Below are positions 17,533 to 26,560 of a stretch of DNA of 64,000 nt, piece by piece. Positions within the stretch are counted from its first letter, which is position 1. Each line of letters begins with the position of its first letter. A program made the position numbers and the translations under genes. This stretch comes from Fibrobacterota bacterium. Lineage in GTDB: Bacteria; Fibrobacterota; Chitinivibrionia; Chitinivibrionales; Chitinispirillaceae. Below the pieces are notes generated by a model. The model was not told where the DNA came from. It saw only the letters and a program-made list of their open reading frames with translations, and did no database searches. The stretch spans positions 1 through 64,000 of the forward strand of contig JAEYNR010000012.1 in the NCBI GenBank assembly GCA_023412475.1, in the 5' to 3' direction.

Positions 17533-18459
17533 ATGGAAAAAACAGGTACTACGATTTTAATTGTTGATGATGATTGTGAAATCCGGCAGATGATTTCTGA
17601 TTTTCTCAGAGACTGTGAATCTTATAATGTACTGGAAGCTGAAAATGGGAAACAGGCTCTTGAGATACTAAAAAATAATAAAGCCGATTTGGTTATCTCT
17701 GATATTAATATGCCTGAAATGAAGGGCTTTGACCTGCTCAAAGAGATAAAAGAAAGATTTCCGCTGATCAAAAGAGTGCTGATAACAGCTTACAACGTTG
17801 AAGATTATCTTAATCTGGCTTTAAAGCATGACATCGGTAACATACTTGTAAAAAGTGTACCTTTTAATTTTTCCGAATTCACCTCAATAATTTCTTATCT
17901 GCTAAATGGAGATATATTTGGTTTATCCCACTATTTTGATGAATCGGTTTCAGAAAAAAAGATGAAGATACGCAGCTCAAGAGCTCTGGATAAAGATGCA
18001 GAATTGATTATCGATCAGCTCGGACCTATCGATCAGCCCAAATGTTTAGAATTAGTTATTGTTGAATTGCTTACCAATGCAATATTTTATGGAATCCGCA
18101 ATGAAATGCCGGATAAAAAGGAGTTATGGTCTCATGATTTTCTGCTTCCCGAAGAGCAGGCAATTAAGGTCTCTGTTGCCAGAGATGACCATAAGTATGC
18201 CATTTCGGTAAGTGATTTTGGGGGGAGGCTCAAAAAGTACGATATTCTTTACTGGCTAAATCGGCAGATTAGCTGTAACCAGGATGGATTGCCGCTGGGA
18301 CTTTATGATTCCCATGGCAGGGGTTTTTTTATTGTCCGCAAGTATATTGATCGACTCATTATTAACATTGATCAGGCTCGCAAAACCGAAATAATAATCA
18401 TTAATTACTTCTCCAAAGTATATAAAGGGTATAAACCTCTTTACATAAATGAAATATGA
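17533..18459 (+). CDS. Receiver domain fused to HATPase (anti-sigma kinase-like)
   Basis: The 308-aa protein has an N-terminal receiver domain (5-120: acidic pocket VDDD, phospho-acceptor Asp57 in ISDINMPEMKG, Thr85, Lys107). A GHKL ATPase domain fills about 150-300, with the N-box VELLTNAIFYG (Asn182), G1 box VSDFGG (Asp228) and G2 box SHGRGFFIV. There is no His-containing dimerisation domain, so it is not a normal sensor kinase; the layout suggests an RsbW-like switch kinase controlled by phosphorylation. Its stop overlaps the start of the RluA gene (ATGA). Confidence 0.85.
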   Translation: MEKTGTTILIVDDDCEIRQMISDFLRDCESYNVLEAENGKQALEILKNNKADLVISDINMPEMKGFDLLKEIKERFPLIKRVLITAYNVEDYLNLALKHDIGNILVKSVPFNFSEFTSIISYLLNGDIFGLSHYFDESVSEKKMKIRSSRALDKDAELIIDQLGPIDQPKCLELVIVELLTNAIFYGIRNEMPDKKELWSHDFLLPEEQAIKVSVARDDHKYAISVSDFGGRLKKYDILYWLNRQISCNQDGLPLGLYDSHGRGFFIVRKYIDRLIINIDQARKTEIIIINYFSKVYKGYKPLYINEI

Positions 18460-19397
18460 AGTTCAATTCAAAAGTACCGGCAAATATTGCACCGGGAACC
18501 AGATTGATTGATTATCTGGTGCAAAGATTTACCTATCATAACAGGGATGAGTGGGAGGAAAAAATCAAGCGTGGAAAAGTCATGCTTGACCAGAGCTATC
18601 CTCTAATAAAAGAGATGCTAAATCCCGGAATGATGATTATCTACGATCCGGGAGATTTTCAGGAGCCTCCGGCCAATCTAGATTATTCGATTTTATTTGA
18701 AGATGATTGGTTTCTGGGAATCAATAAACCAGCCAACCTTCTGGTACACCGGGCAGGAAAATCTTTCAGAAATAATCTTATCTACCAGCTTCGTCATGTC
18801 CACCAACCCCCATTCAGCAATGCCCATACTGTTCACAGACTGGATAGAGACACTTCAGGGGTGATACTGGTTGCAAAAAACGCTGAAGCCAGGGCTGAAG
18901 TTGGTAAACAGTTTATGGAGTCACAAATAGATAAAGAGTATGTAGCTATTGTTCATGGAATCCCTGATATTTCAATATTTAAAGACATATGCTTACCAAT
19001 AGGAAAATCAAAGAACTCTGAAATTACCTACAAATTTGGTGTAGATCCACAAGGCAAAGAAGCCTCTACGTTGCTTAAGGAGTGTGAAGCTCTTGGCAGT
19101 TGTCATTCCATGCTAGTTGTTAAACCACTGACTGGAAGAACTCATCAGATAAGAATTCATCTTGCTGCAATCGGCCACAAAATAGTAGGGGACAAGCTAT
19201 ACGGGATGAGTGAAGAAGATTACATCAGATGGAGGGACAAACCAGAAGAAAGAAACGATGAATTGCAGTTTCCCCGCCATGCACTGCACTGCAGGATGAT
19301 GTCCTTTTTTCACCCTTATATTAAACAGATGGTTTCACTGAAAGCAGAGTTGCCAGAAGATATGCTGGTATTGGCAAAAAAACTGAAGGAAATTTAA
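18456..19397 (+). CDS. RluA-family pseudouridine synthase
   Basis: The 313-aa enzyme converts uridine to pseudouridine in RNA. The catalytic Asp130 lies in HRLDRDTSGVILVAKN, and LTGRTHQIRIHLAAIGH is the conserved C-terminal element. An S4-like N-terminal region spans about 15-70. The exact rRNA or tRNA target cannot be read from sequence. Translation is probably coupled to the upstream receiver-HATPase gene by a 4-base overlap; the functional link, if any, is unknown. Confidence 0.93.
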   Translation: MKFNSKVPANIAPGTRLIDYLVQRFTYHNRDEWEEKIKRGKVMLDQSYPLIKEMLNPGMMIIYDPGDFQEPPANLDYSILFEDDWFLGINKPANLLVHRAGKSFRNNLIYQLRHVHQPPFSNAHTVHRLDRDTSGVILVAKNAEARAEVGKQFMESQIDKEYVAIVHGIPDISIFKDICLPIGKSKNSEITYKFGVDPQGKEASTLLKECEALGSCHSMLVVKPLTGRTHQIRIHLAAIGHKIVGDKLYGMSEEDYIRWRDKPEERNDELQFPRHALHCRMMSFFHPYIKQMVSLKAELPEDMLVLAKKLKEI

Positions 19398-19407
19398 AGA
19401 AATAAAT

Positions 19408-19430
19408 ACGGGGCCTCCTGACCCCGTTTA
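19408..19430. terminator. Bidirectional terminator between convergent genes
   Basis: ACGGGG and CCCCGT pair over an 8-base loop. T-rich sequence follows in both directions. It lies between the RluA gene stop and the HU gene stop. Confidence 0.6.
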
Positions 19431-19441
19431 ACTCTTGCAAG

Positions 19442-19780
19442 TTATTTTTTCTTTTTTGCAGCTTTTGCCGGTGCTTTTGCCGATGCTTTTGCTGTGGTGC
19501 CTACAATTGCATCCTTGGCAGCTTTTGCGACTTTGAATTTAACAACCTTTTTAGCAGGAATCTTTATCTGCTCGCCGGTTGCTGGATTTCTTCCCATTCT
19601 GGCTTTACGCTGTACCAAAACGAGCTTTCCAAGCCCTGGCATAGTGAAACCATTTTTAGCTTCCTTGTATGCCAATTGTGCCAGTGTGTCCAAAATGGAC
19701 TTGATCTGTTTTTTCGGAAGCTGAAGAGTTTCCGACAGCTTCGCGACAATCTGAGATTGCGTCAGGCTCTTTCCTGCCAT
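19442..19780 (-). CDS. HU-family DNA-binding protein with basic tail
   Basis: The 112-aa protein has an HU/IHF fold of about 90 residues, with GLGKLVLVQRKARMGRNPATG as the DNA-gripping beta arm and IPAKKVVKFKVAKAAKDAI after it. The C-terminus is extended by an Ala/Lys/Pro-rich tail (AKAPAKAAKKKK) like tails on histone-like proteins of several phyla. It would compact and bend chromosomal DNA. An AGGAGAG-type ribosome site precedes the ATG. It is a single-gene unit. Confidence 0.93.
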   Translation of the reverse strand: MAGKSLTQSQIVAKLSETLQLPKKQIKSILDTLAQLAYKEAKNGFTMPGLGKLVLVQRKARMGRNPATGEQIKIPAKKVVKFKVAKAAKDAIVGTTAKASAKAPAKAAKKKK

Positions 19781-20300
19781 GCGCTCTCCTTTTGTTGAAA
19801 CAAAGTGGAAAATTGATACTGATAATTAATGAACAGAAGTATAAATCAGTGCTAATCTGTTGTCCAGAAAAATATGTTTTATATATTCATTTTTATACTG
19901 AAAACAGGGAGAATAATGCAATTCTATAATTATTATCACTATTTTTATTGGTTGAAGAATCAATTAAACTATGAAAGTATTGTTTAATATAATGTTTCTT
20001 TGAGTTAGCTTTTGAATAAAAAAGACATTAGTTGGGTTTAAAGAAAATGCTAAAAGGCCAACTTAAAATCAGTATATAAACCGGATTAGCCCCCGATCAA
20101 AACCTGTTTTATATCATCTGTAACTATTTATGGCAGAGTAAAGGGACTAATGAATTCGAGCTTTTAAGAGGTACTGCTAAAGGGGTATTTTAACTGTTTA
20201 GGAGGCTTATCCGGAACCAACCTTTACTTTGAAGAGGTGAGCTGCAGGATGTCCAAGCATCTATAATGAAAATACTATAGATAAAGAGTGGCCGTTGGTA
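19781..20300. other. Intergenic region, nothing recognised
   Basis: About 520 bases between the divergent HU and metallopeptidase genes. It probably carries both promoters. No RNA gene, repeat or conserved motif was recognised. Confidence 0.5.
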
Positions 20301-21323
20301 ATGGGCCGTTTCAAAGCAATTCGCATGGATCAGGCTGTTACTGCGGCCAAACACTATTTTGCTTTAGCGATTCAGCTATCCGCACCAAAAAGGTATTACA
20401 GAAAAGTGAATAGAATTTTGTATAAGCTGTGCATTGTTATCTTAGCCAGATTAGTTAAATCTACTCTGATAATTCTAACGATCATTGGTACATCCTTTCC
20501 GATCGGGGTTCATTTTATTGGTGATGCTCCTTCTTATCTAGATTCTCACCTTTCTGAACATGAATATAAACGTATAGCAAAATTGTTTGGACTTCCACAA
20601 TCTGTCGATACTTCTGCGGTTGTTGTTACTTTTTATAAAAAAGCGAAAGCACCGGTGTTGGGGATAAAACTTCCTGAATGGGGTGGAGGTGGAGCTCTTG
20701 GAACAGATAGCATCTTTATTCCTATGGATGTTGAATATGCTTTTTTTCATCAGGATTTTCAGCGCATATTAACTCATGAATTGGTTCATCTGGTTATCAG
20801 CAGAAAATACGGAAATGTTAATATTCCACGCTGGTTTCATGAGGGAATGGCCATGGCCCTATCAGGTGAAATCGATTCGGATGCACCCATCACTTTGTCA
20901 AAAGCAGTTTTGAGTGGAAAACTTTTAACCCTGGATTCTATAAAATACGTAAACAGGTTTAAAAGAGATAAAGCTCGTTTGGCATATTGCCAGAGCCATT
21001 TTGCTGTTCAGTTTTTAATATTGCAATACGGACAGGATCTTTTACCGGAACTGCTTTCAGAAATCAAGGACAGGTCTTCTTTTGAGTCAGCATGTATTCG
21101 GGTTTTTGGACTCAATGGTAGAGAAATAGATTCTCTTGTAAATCAAAAAATAAAATCGCAATATCAGTTCAATTTTTTGCTGGATGATACGTTTTTCTGG
21201 TTTATTATTCTGATACTGGCAATAAGCGGATTTGTGGCTACTTTTTTACGTAAGAGAAAACGGATAAAAGAAATGGATCTTGAAGAAAAAGAACTGTGCC
21301 TTGATAGCCAAGAAGATCAATAG
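20301..21323 (+). CDS. Membrane-anchored zinc metallopeptidase-like protein
   Basis: The product is about 340 aa, with one membrane segment near residues 45-65 and a second near 295-312 followed by a basic/acidic tail. Between them lies a gluzincin-type core with ILTHELVHLVIS (HExxH, about 159-163) and, about 16 residues later, WFHEGMAMALSG, whose Glu would be the third zinc ligand, as in the peptidase MA-like group. It may trim exported proteins. The start is uncertain: TTG 20295, ATG 20301 and ATG 20325 are all in frame and none has a strong ribosome site. Confidence 0.75.
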   Translation: MGRFKAIRMDQAVTAAKHYFALAIQLSAPKRYYRKVNRILYKLCIVILARLVKSTLIILTIIGTSFPIGVHFIGDAPSYLDSHLSEHEYKRIAKLFGLPQSVDTSAVVVTFYKKAKAPVLGIKLPEWGGGGALGTDSIFIPMDVEYAFFHQDFQRILTHELVHLVISRKYGNVNIPRWFHEGMAMALSGEIDSDAPITLSKAVLSGKLLTLDSIKYVNRFKRDKARLAYCQSHFAVQFLILQYGQDLLPELLSEIKDRSSFESACIRVFGLNGREIDSLVNQKIKSQYQFNFLLDDTFFWFIILILAISGFVATFLRKRKRIKEMDLEEKELCLDSQEDQ

Positions 21324-21854
21324 CAGGAGAAAATAAGCCCGGCAGGTTTAGATCATACTCTAGAAAATCATTCAAATAAAAAAAATGTCACAACTAACCT
21401 TTCAGACTGGTATATTTTCATTGAAACACAGGCTACTCTGTCTAAGTTTTTACTATCTCGGATGGATTAATTGAAGATGAAATGCACAGGGCTTGAGAAA
21501 ACTGAGATCTTAAAGACTCGCCCAGGGTAATACATTTCCATATTAAGGAAAAAATACTGCCTTTGGGAAGTTCGCAGAGCCTATTCAATATTTGTGATGC
21601 TTAAGTTTTCGAAAGTCTCAGGATTCCAAGGCTTCGAAGAAGGTCACGTCAATCAAAGCAGTACACTTAAACAGTAGCTTTATACTGGATACCAGACGAT
21701 TGAAGAATGACAGTGATAATCGTTTGATTTGGGTTTTGCTTTGATTATCTAAAAAAAATGCCACCAGGAGCTGCTGCTTCTTTCACAAAATTCGATTTTT
21801 CACTACTGTATATTTGGAAAAAATCATCTGCACCGTTTTTTGGGGAGGGAAAAA
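21324..21854. other. Intergenic region, nothing recognised
   Basis: About 530 bases without a convincing frame or repeat. A GGGGAGGG ribosome site at its right end serves the gene starting at 21855. Confidence 0.5.
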
Positions 21855-22487
21855 ATGGATCTTTATGCAAAAAAAATATTAGGTTTTCTGCAGGCAAATC
21901 CAAATCTTGATCTGGAAACAGCAGATATTGCCTTTCACCTGAAGCTGGATGAACACTTTGTGCAAAATTACCTGAGTCAACTACTTCGTCAGGAGACAGT
22001 TGTCAACCGTAGAGATGCTTACGGCAGGATTTGCTGGTACACTCATGATGCACAACAGGAAATAGCCGTTATGGAGCCCATATCAGTTCGCAAACCTCAA
22101 AGCAATGTTGAAAAAGAGATTGGAAGTGATGAGTTTGATGATTTTTTAGACAATCAGGGAAAAAAATTGCCAATCTTAAAGGTTCTGTTTTTTGCGGCTC
22201 TGATGGCTGCCTTTGGTGCATTAGGTTATCTGGGTTTGGAGTCGATCAATGGTAAGATCAACCGGGTCTTCGATTCTATGAAACAAATATCTGATAGTGT
22301 TGTGGTTAAAACTGAATACGACTTGCAGAAAAATGAGTTTTCATCAAAAATGATGATAATGGAAAATGAAATAAAATCTCTTACCAACCTGGTTGACAGT
22401 CTTAAGACTGTTATAGTAAAGAGCGAAATGGAGAAAGTACCAAAAAGCAAAACGAATATGAGTAGGAGCAGAAAAAAACGCAAATAA
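21855..22487 (+). CDS. Winged-helix protein with membrane segment and coiled coil
   Basis: The 210-aa product starts at ATG 21855, six bases after a strong GGGGAGGG site. Residues 1-65 look like a winged-helix domain (LGFLQANPNLDLETADIAFH...VQNYLSQLLRQETVVNRR...GRICWYT). A hydrophobic helix follows at about 106-128 (VLFFAALMAAFGALGYLGL), then a coiled-coil-like stretch and an Arg/Lys-rich end. A DNA-binding-like domain before a membrane anchor suggests a cytoplasmic regulator tethered to the membrane. I recognise no named family. Confidence 0.7.
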   Translation: MDLYAKKILGFLQANPNLDLETADIAFHLKLDEHFVQNYLSQLLRQETVVNRRDAYGRICWYTHDAQQEIAVMEPISVRKPQSNVEKEIGSDEFDDFLDNQGKKLPILKVLFFAALMAAFGALGYLGLESINGKINRVFDSMKQISDSVVVKTEYDLQKNEFSSKMMIMENEIKSLTNLVDSLKTVIVKSEMEKVPKSKTNMSRSRKKRK

Positions 22488-22489
22488 AC

Positions 22490-22524
22490 AAAGCCTCATA
22501 AAGAATCATCTATATGAGGCTTTA
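22490..22524 (+). terminator. Rho-independent terminator
   Basis: AAGCCTCATA and TATGAGGCTT pair over about 12 bases of loop directly after the stop at 22487, followed by TTTAAAG. The poly-T tract is short, so termination may be partial. Confidence 0.6.
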
Positions 22525-22552
22525 AAGCTTAAGTAGTCAAGCGCACAATCTT

Positions 22553-22951
22553 TTAATCTTTTAATTTTTTTATCTGTTTTCCGATATAATCCAGTTTGAT
22601 AGAAATTGTATACCCCTTGTAACCTTCTTTGTTACGGATATTTTCGGGGACCAGCAGTGCTTCTACTGAATCCGCATCCTTTACACCGTTAACTTCAACT
22701 GGTGTGCACTCAACAACCATAGAACCGGTACGCGGTGCATAACTGACTTCCAGAATTGTGCCTTTGGGGATGTCGTTATTAAAAGCATCAGAAAAGGAAT
22801 TATCTTCCCAAAGGGTTTCAATTTTTTCCCTCTCCAGAGTCTCTTCCACTGATAAACGATCTCCCTTTTTAATATCATTTGTAGGACCACAGCCTGTTAT
22901 TGCAAAAACCAATATAGAGAAAAACAAAACCAATTTGGTTACCCTGAGCAT
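22553..22951 (-). CDS. Small lipoprotein, function unknown
   Basis: The product has 132 aa with a canonical lipobox, AITGC (Cys21). The mature part has Gly/Asp-rich beta segments (DIPKGTILEVSYAPRTGSMVVECTPVEVNG) and a Lys-rich end. No family is recognised. It would be anchored in the inner or outer membrane. It is a single gene convergent with the winged-helix gene. Confidence 0.7.
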   Translation of the reverse strand: MLRVTKLVLFFSILVFAITGCGPTNDIKKGDRLSVEETLEREKIETLWEDNSFSDAFNNDIPKGTILEVSYAPRTGSMVVECTPVEVNGVKDADSVEALLVPENIRNKEGYKGYTISIKLDYIGKQIKKLKD

Positions 22952-23400
22952 TCAAACCTCCCTCATATTTATATTATTTTAAAAAAGAATCAACTACCCA
23001 GATTTATATAAATTAACACACTTCACCTTTAAAAACAAACTTTAGTGAAGAATCTTAAAACTTCGAGTAAAAAAAATGTTTTACTAATCTCATTTCTTGC
23101 ATTATTATACAATTCAAAAGGTAATAAAGGCCATCTGTTCAAGATTTTTACCTGTTTTAGCTTTTTTCGAACAGGTCTGTACGAAAAAAACAGTTAAAAA
23201 GCCATTTAGAATCATCCAACACCAGCTATGATGCTGTAACAATAATACCTACTCCAAAATTTCGATTCTTCATTTTTCTATCCATTTTCCGATTGATCTG
23301 TTTTTTAATTGTGGTGGAAGCTAAGCAGCTAATTCTGGCATATATGATTTTACTCATACTATTTATTATATGTAATCCATAAGGGCAAAGGACTTGGTTA
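22952..23400. other. Intergenic region with one A/T hairpin
   Basis: About 450 A/T-rich bases. TTTTTTCG (23162-23169) and CGAAAAAA (23182-23189) could pair. No gene is supported on either strand. Confidence 0.45.
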
Positions 23401-23961
23401 ATGAAAAAAACTCTTGAACAGATGACTGCTGATGAGCTTGGAAAATTATTCCCCATCACACTTTCAGAGCATAAGGAAGAGTGGTCTGAATTTTTCAAAA
23501 CAGAAAGTGAACAGATTTGCAGCAGAATTGGTAAGCATATGATCAATAGAATCGAACATATTGGAAGTACTGCAGTCGCTGACCTGATCAGTAAACCAAC
23601 TATCGATATCCTGCTGGAAATTCAGAAACACACTGAAAGCAATATGGTTGTTGAAGTATTAAAATCCATGGATTATCAGTACATTCCCAAACCAGAAAAC
23701 CCTTCTCCCCATATGATGTTTGTGAAAGGTTATACCACTGAAGGGTATAGGGGACAGACTTACCATATACATGTGAGGTATCCAGGTGACTGGGATGAGA
23801 TCTACTTCAGAGATTATCTTAGAAATAATGCGTCAATAAGAAAACAATACGGGGAGCTCAAAAGGGTACTGGCCACAAAATATAGAAATGACAGGGACGG
23901 CTACACTGATGCCAAAACTGAATTTGTAAAAAGAACAAGCGCTCTTGCCAGACAAGAGTAA
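23401..23961 (+). CDS. GrpB-family (UPF0157) protein
   Basis: The 186-aa protein has the nucleotidyltransferase-like fold of the GrpB/UPF0157 family: RIEHIGSTAVADLISKPTIDILLEI (GS motif and paired acidic residues), then HIHVRYPGDWDEIYFRDYLRNN and a helical Tyr/Lys-rich end. Some relatives are fused to CoaE or act on dephospho-CoA or small substrates; the reaction here is unknown. It stands alone between long intergenic regions. Confidence 0.88.
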   Translation: MKKTLEQMTADELGKLFPITLSEHKEEWSEFFKTESEQICSRIGKHMINRIEHIGSTAVADLISKPTIDILLEIQKHTESNMVVEVLKSMDYQYIPKPENPSPHMMFVKGYTTEGYRGQTYHIHVRYPGDWDEIYFRDYLRNNASIRKQYGELKRVLATKYRNDRDGYTDAKTEFVKRTSALARQE

Positions 23962-24180
23962 AAGGTTTTCAGGCAGCGCAAAAACAAGAATTACCGCCTG
24001 GCTATAGTAATTTGACTGCAATCCGGAGTCTGTTCGGATATATTTCCCCAGAGGTTAAAAAGGAGAAAAAACACCTCTGGGGAAAGAGCATGAAGAAAAA
24101 AGAAAAGATCTCGCAAAGTTAATGTTAATTGTACCCCTGTCCTGGACTTAAAAAAGCCAGATCTCTGCGATTTTCAAATA

Positions 24181-24864
24181 CTATTTCGTTTTCATGGCAA
24201 AGGTGAAATCAATGTATGGAGAAACAGAAGGCTTCCCATCTCCAACTTCAAATTCTGTCAGATCGATTCCTAAATCAAAAAACAGAAATTTTGCACTTGG
24301 GGGATTAATTCGAATCCCAACATCAGTGTTAAGATAAAACTGACCACCTCCATAATTGGTAACGGAGGTTCCCACCTCCCAGATTATTGACCACATTTCA
24401 TGAGGTGAACTCAAGAGTCCTAAATCAACGCCTGCTGAAAAATATTCCCCAATCTGAGTATGCGGTGTGATATTAAGTTGAAATGAACTGGAGCGGCTTC
24501 CAACAAGACCTATGGTAAGAAATGCCCCCAATCGTGGCTTATCCCATATTCCATGACTTCCATCCCCAATATGAATAAAATTGTAAGCCATACCTGCACC
24601 AACGGCCATATTGCTAAGCAGACCATATTTAGCGCCAAAATTGATCCTTCCGATATTATCTAGCAAGGACATCTGAAGCTGCAATTTAGCTGGCAGAGCA
24701 AACGAGATCTCGTGAAGTCCAAGCACCAGATGATATGCTGGGTTGACACTGGGGGTAGGGGTGTACATAAGGTGAGTGGGTTGTGATGGTCGAATGGTTT
24801 GTGAAATCGAAACCGTGGTAATCAAAAAAATGGTTCCTAGGCATTTGATCCAATTTTTACTCAT
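24181..24864 (-). CDS. Predicted outer-membrane protein, function unknown
   Basis: From ATG 24864 the product is 227 aa, beginning with a signal peptide (MSKNWIKCLGTIFLITTVSIS). A GAGGGG site lies 6 bases upstream; the longer in-frame start at 24951 would hide this signal. The mature part consists of alternating beta strands with Gly and aromatic residues and ends in DFTFAMKTK. It looks like a small barrel or porin-like protein. No named family is recognised. Confidence 0.65.
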   Translation of the reverse strand: MSKNWIKCLGTIFLITTVSISQTIRPSQPTHLMYTPTPSVNPAYHLVLGLHEISFALPAKLQLQMSLLDNIGRINFGAKYGLLSNMAVGAGMAYNFIHIGDGSHGIWDKPRLGAFLTIGLVGSRSSSFQLNITPHTQIGEYFSAGVDLGLLSSPHEMWSIIWEVGTSVTNYGGGQFYLNTDVGIRINPPSAKFLFFDLGIDLTEFEVGDGKPSVSPYIDFTFAMKTK

Positions 24865-25112
24865 GACTAATCCCCTCGAGACAGAGAAATCCGGCTCTGC
24901 TGTAAAATGGTAATTATGAGTCTGAGAATCCAAAGATTTCAACAGATTCAAATACTACATAAAAAACGTTGAACACAACAATATACATTTATGCGTTTAA
25001 TCAGTCAAAAACTGTCCCGGCTGTGAACTACTAACCTAATGGGACGACTTGAAAAAATTCTAAAAGGATCGGAAGAACCTTTCTGGAGCACTTGAATGGT
25101 TTTCCGGGAGAG

Positions 25113-26105
25113 TTACTCTGCACTACCTTCTTCTTCTTTAGCGCTAATAACCATACTGTATAATCGATTTAAAACTGTATCGAGTCCTTCCCCGGTTACA
25201 GTACTCATGGTTAGCCAGTCTTGAGGCAGCTTCAGATTAGAGTCAGAAGGAAGCAGATCAGATTTCGAAAGAATAAAACATTTCGGTTTAGAGGCCAATT
25301 CCTGACTGTAATGTGCAAGTTCATTCAGAAGAATCTCTGCATCAGAGAGCGGGTCAGCAGAAGTTGCTTCTACAAGTATGGCCAAGATTTTGGTTCGCTC
25401 GATATGTCGTAAAAATCGAATTCCAAGGCCTTTGCCTTTATGACAATCTTCGATCAGACCTGGTATATCAGCCACTGTGAATGTATCGTAACCACCAGAC
25501 ATTTTCACAATTCCCAGATTTGGACTGGTGGTGGTAAAAGGGTAATCGGCTATTTTTGGCTTAGCCTTGGAAATCTTCGAAAGGAATGTGGATTTGCCAG
25601 AATTGGGTCTACCCACCAGACCCACATCGGCCAATATTTTCAGTACTAATCTGAGATTTTTTTCCTCACCTGGTTTTCCTGGTTCTGAGTGATCAGGATT
25701 GGGGTTTCTTGATGAGGTAAGAGCGCAATTACCTCTACCTCCTCTGCCTCCTTTGGCAATGACCACCAGGGTTTCTTCCTGCAAACAATCTATTAACAGA
25801 TCACCACTATCCTTATCATAAATCACAGTGCCCAAAGGAACTTTAATGGTAATACTCTCACCACTTCTGCCTGCTTTATTTGAGCCTTTACCGTGTGCAC
25901 CACGCTCTGCTTTATATTGCTGATGATAGGCTATGTCCTGAAGTGTATGGACCTGTTTTGAGCCGCTTACATAGATATGCCCTCCACGCCCACCATCACC
26001 TCCATCAGGCTTCCCTTTAGGTTTGTATTTTAAGCGCTCGTAAGAAAAGCATCCGTTTCCACCATCTCCTGCTTTTACAAAAATTGCTGTTTCGTCTATA
26101 AACAT
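25113..26105 (-). CDS. obgE: GTPase Obg
   Basis: The 330-aa GTPase is associated with late 50S ribosome assembly and stress signalling. The N-terminal Gly-rich Obg fold (1-158) contains GDGGRGGHIYV and GGRGGRGN repeats. The G domain (from about 160) has P-loop GLVGRPNSGKSTF, switch region DYPFTTTSPN, DIPGLIE and SKSD. The variable C-terminal OCT domain is absent; the protein ends shortly after the G domain, as in many Obg proteins. It lies downstream of the zinc-ribbon gene with a 27-base gap. Confidence 0.96.
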   Translation of the reverse strand: MFIDETAIFVKAGDGGNGCFSYERLKYKPKGKPDGGDGGRGGHIYVSGSKQVHTLQDIAYHQQYKAERGAHGKGSNKAGRSGESITIKVPLGTVIYDKDSGDLLIDCLQEETLVVIAKGGRGGRGNCALTSSRNPNPDHSEPGKPGEEKNLRLVLKILADVGLVGRPNSGKSTFLSKISKAKPKIADYPFTTTSPNLGIVKMSGGYDTFTVADIPGLIEDCHKGKGLGIRFLRHIERTKILAILVEATSADPLSDAEILLNELAHYSQELASKPKCFILSKSDLLPSDSNLKLPQDWLTMSTVTGEGLDTVLNRLYSMVISAKEEEGSAE

Positions 26106-26132
26106 TTAAAAGTATTCCTTGTTAGTGAAAAA

Positions 26133-26438
26133 TCAGGCAGAAGAACTTTTACTTGCAGAGCTTGAATTTGCTGATGAAGAGCTCCCGGTAGTGGACGAGG
26201 AGCTATTAGAGGAAGAGCTGCTCTCAGAGCTGGCTGAACGTTTATATGAATCAGAGCGGTAATCGGTGATATAGAAACCACTTCCCTTAAATAGAAATCC
26301 GGCACCTGGAGAGAAGAGCCGTTTTACCATACCGTCACAACCCGGGTTCTTACAAGATGTTAATGGCTCTGCACTGATACTCTGGAACTCTTCAAAGACA
26401 AGACCACATTTCTGACATTTATATTCATATGTCGGCAT
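26133..26438 (-). CDS. FmdB-type zinc-ribbon protein with Ser-rich tail
   Basis: The 101-aa protein starts with MPTYEYKCQKCG and a second Cys pair (SCKNPGC), the four zinc ligands of the FmdB-like regulatory-protein family. Residues 43-60 (FSPGAGFLFKGSGFYITDY) are also typical. The last 35 residues are almost all Ser, with some Ala, Asn and Thr. The role of the family is poorly known. An AAGGAG site precedes the ATG. It is probably cotranscribed with obgE. Confidence 0.9.
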   Translation of the reverse strand: MPTYEYKCQKCGLVFEEFQSISAEPLTSCKNPGCDGMVKRLFSPGAGFLFKGSGFYITDYRSDSYKRSASSESSSSSNSSSSTTGSSSSANSSSASKSSSA

Positions 26439-26560
26439 ACGAAGTTACTCCTTATAATACCCACAAAAAAATTACGCTTGAAATTCCGGCGTATATCGGC
26501 TCTGAAAAATAATTACTGTCAATATAAGAAGCAATCACCTGCAGGTTTTAGTATTATTAT

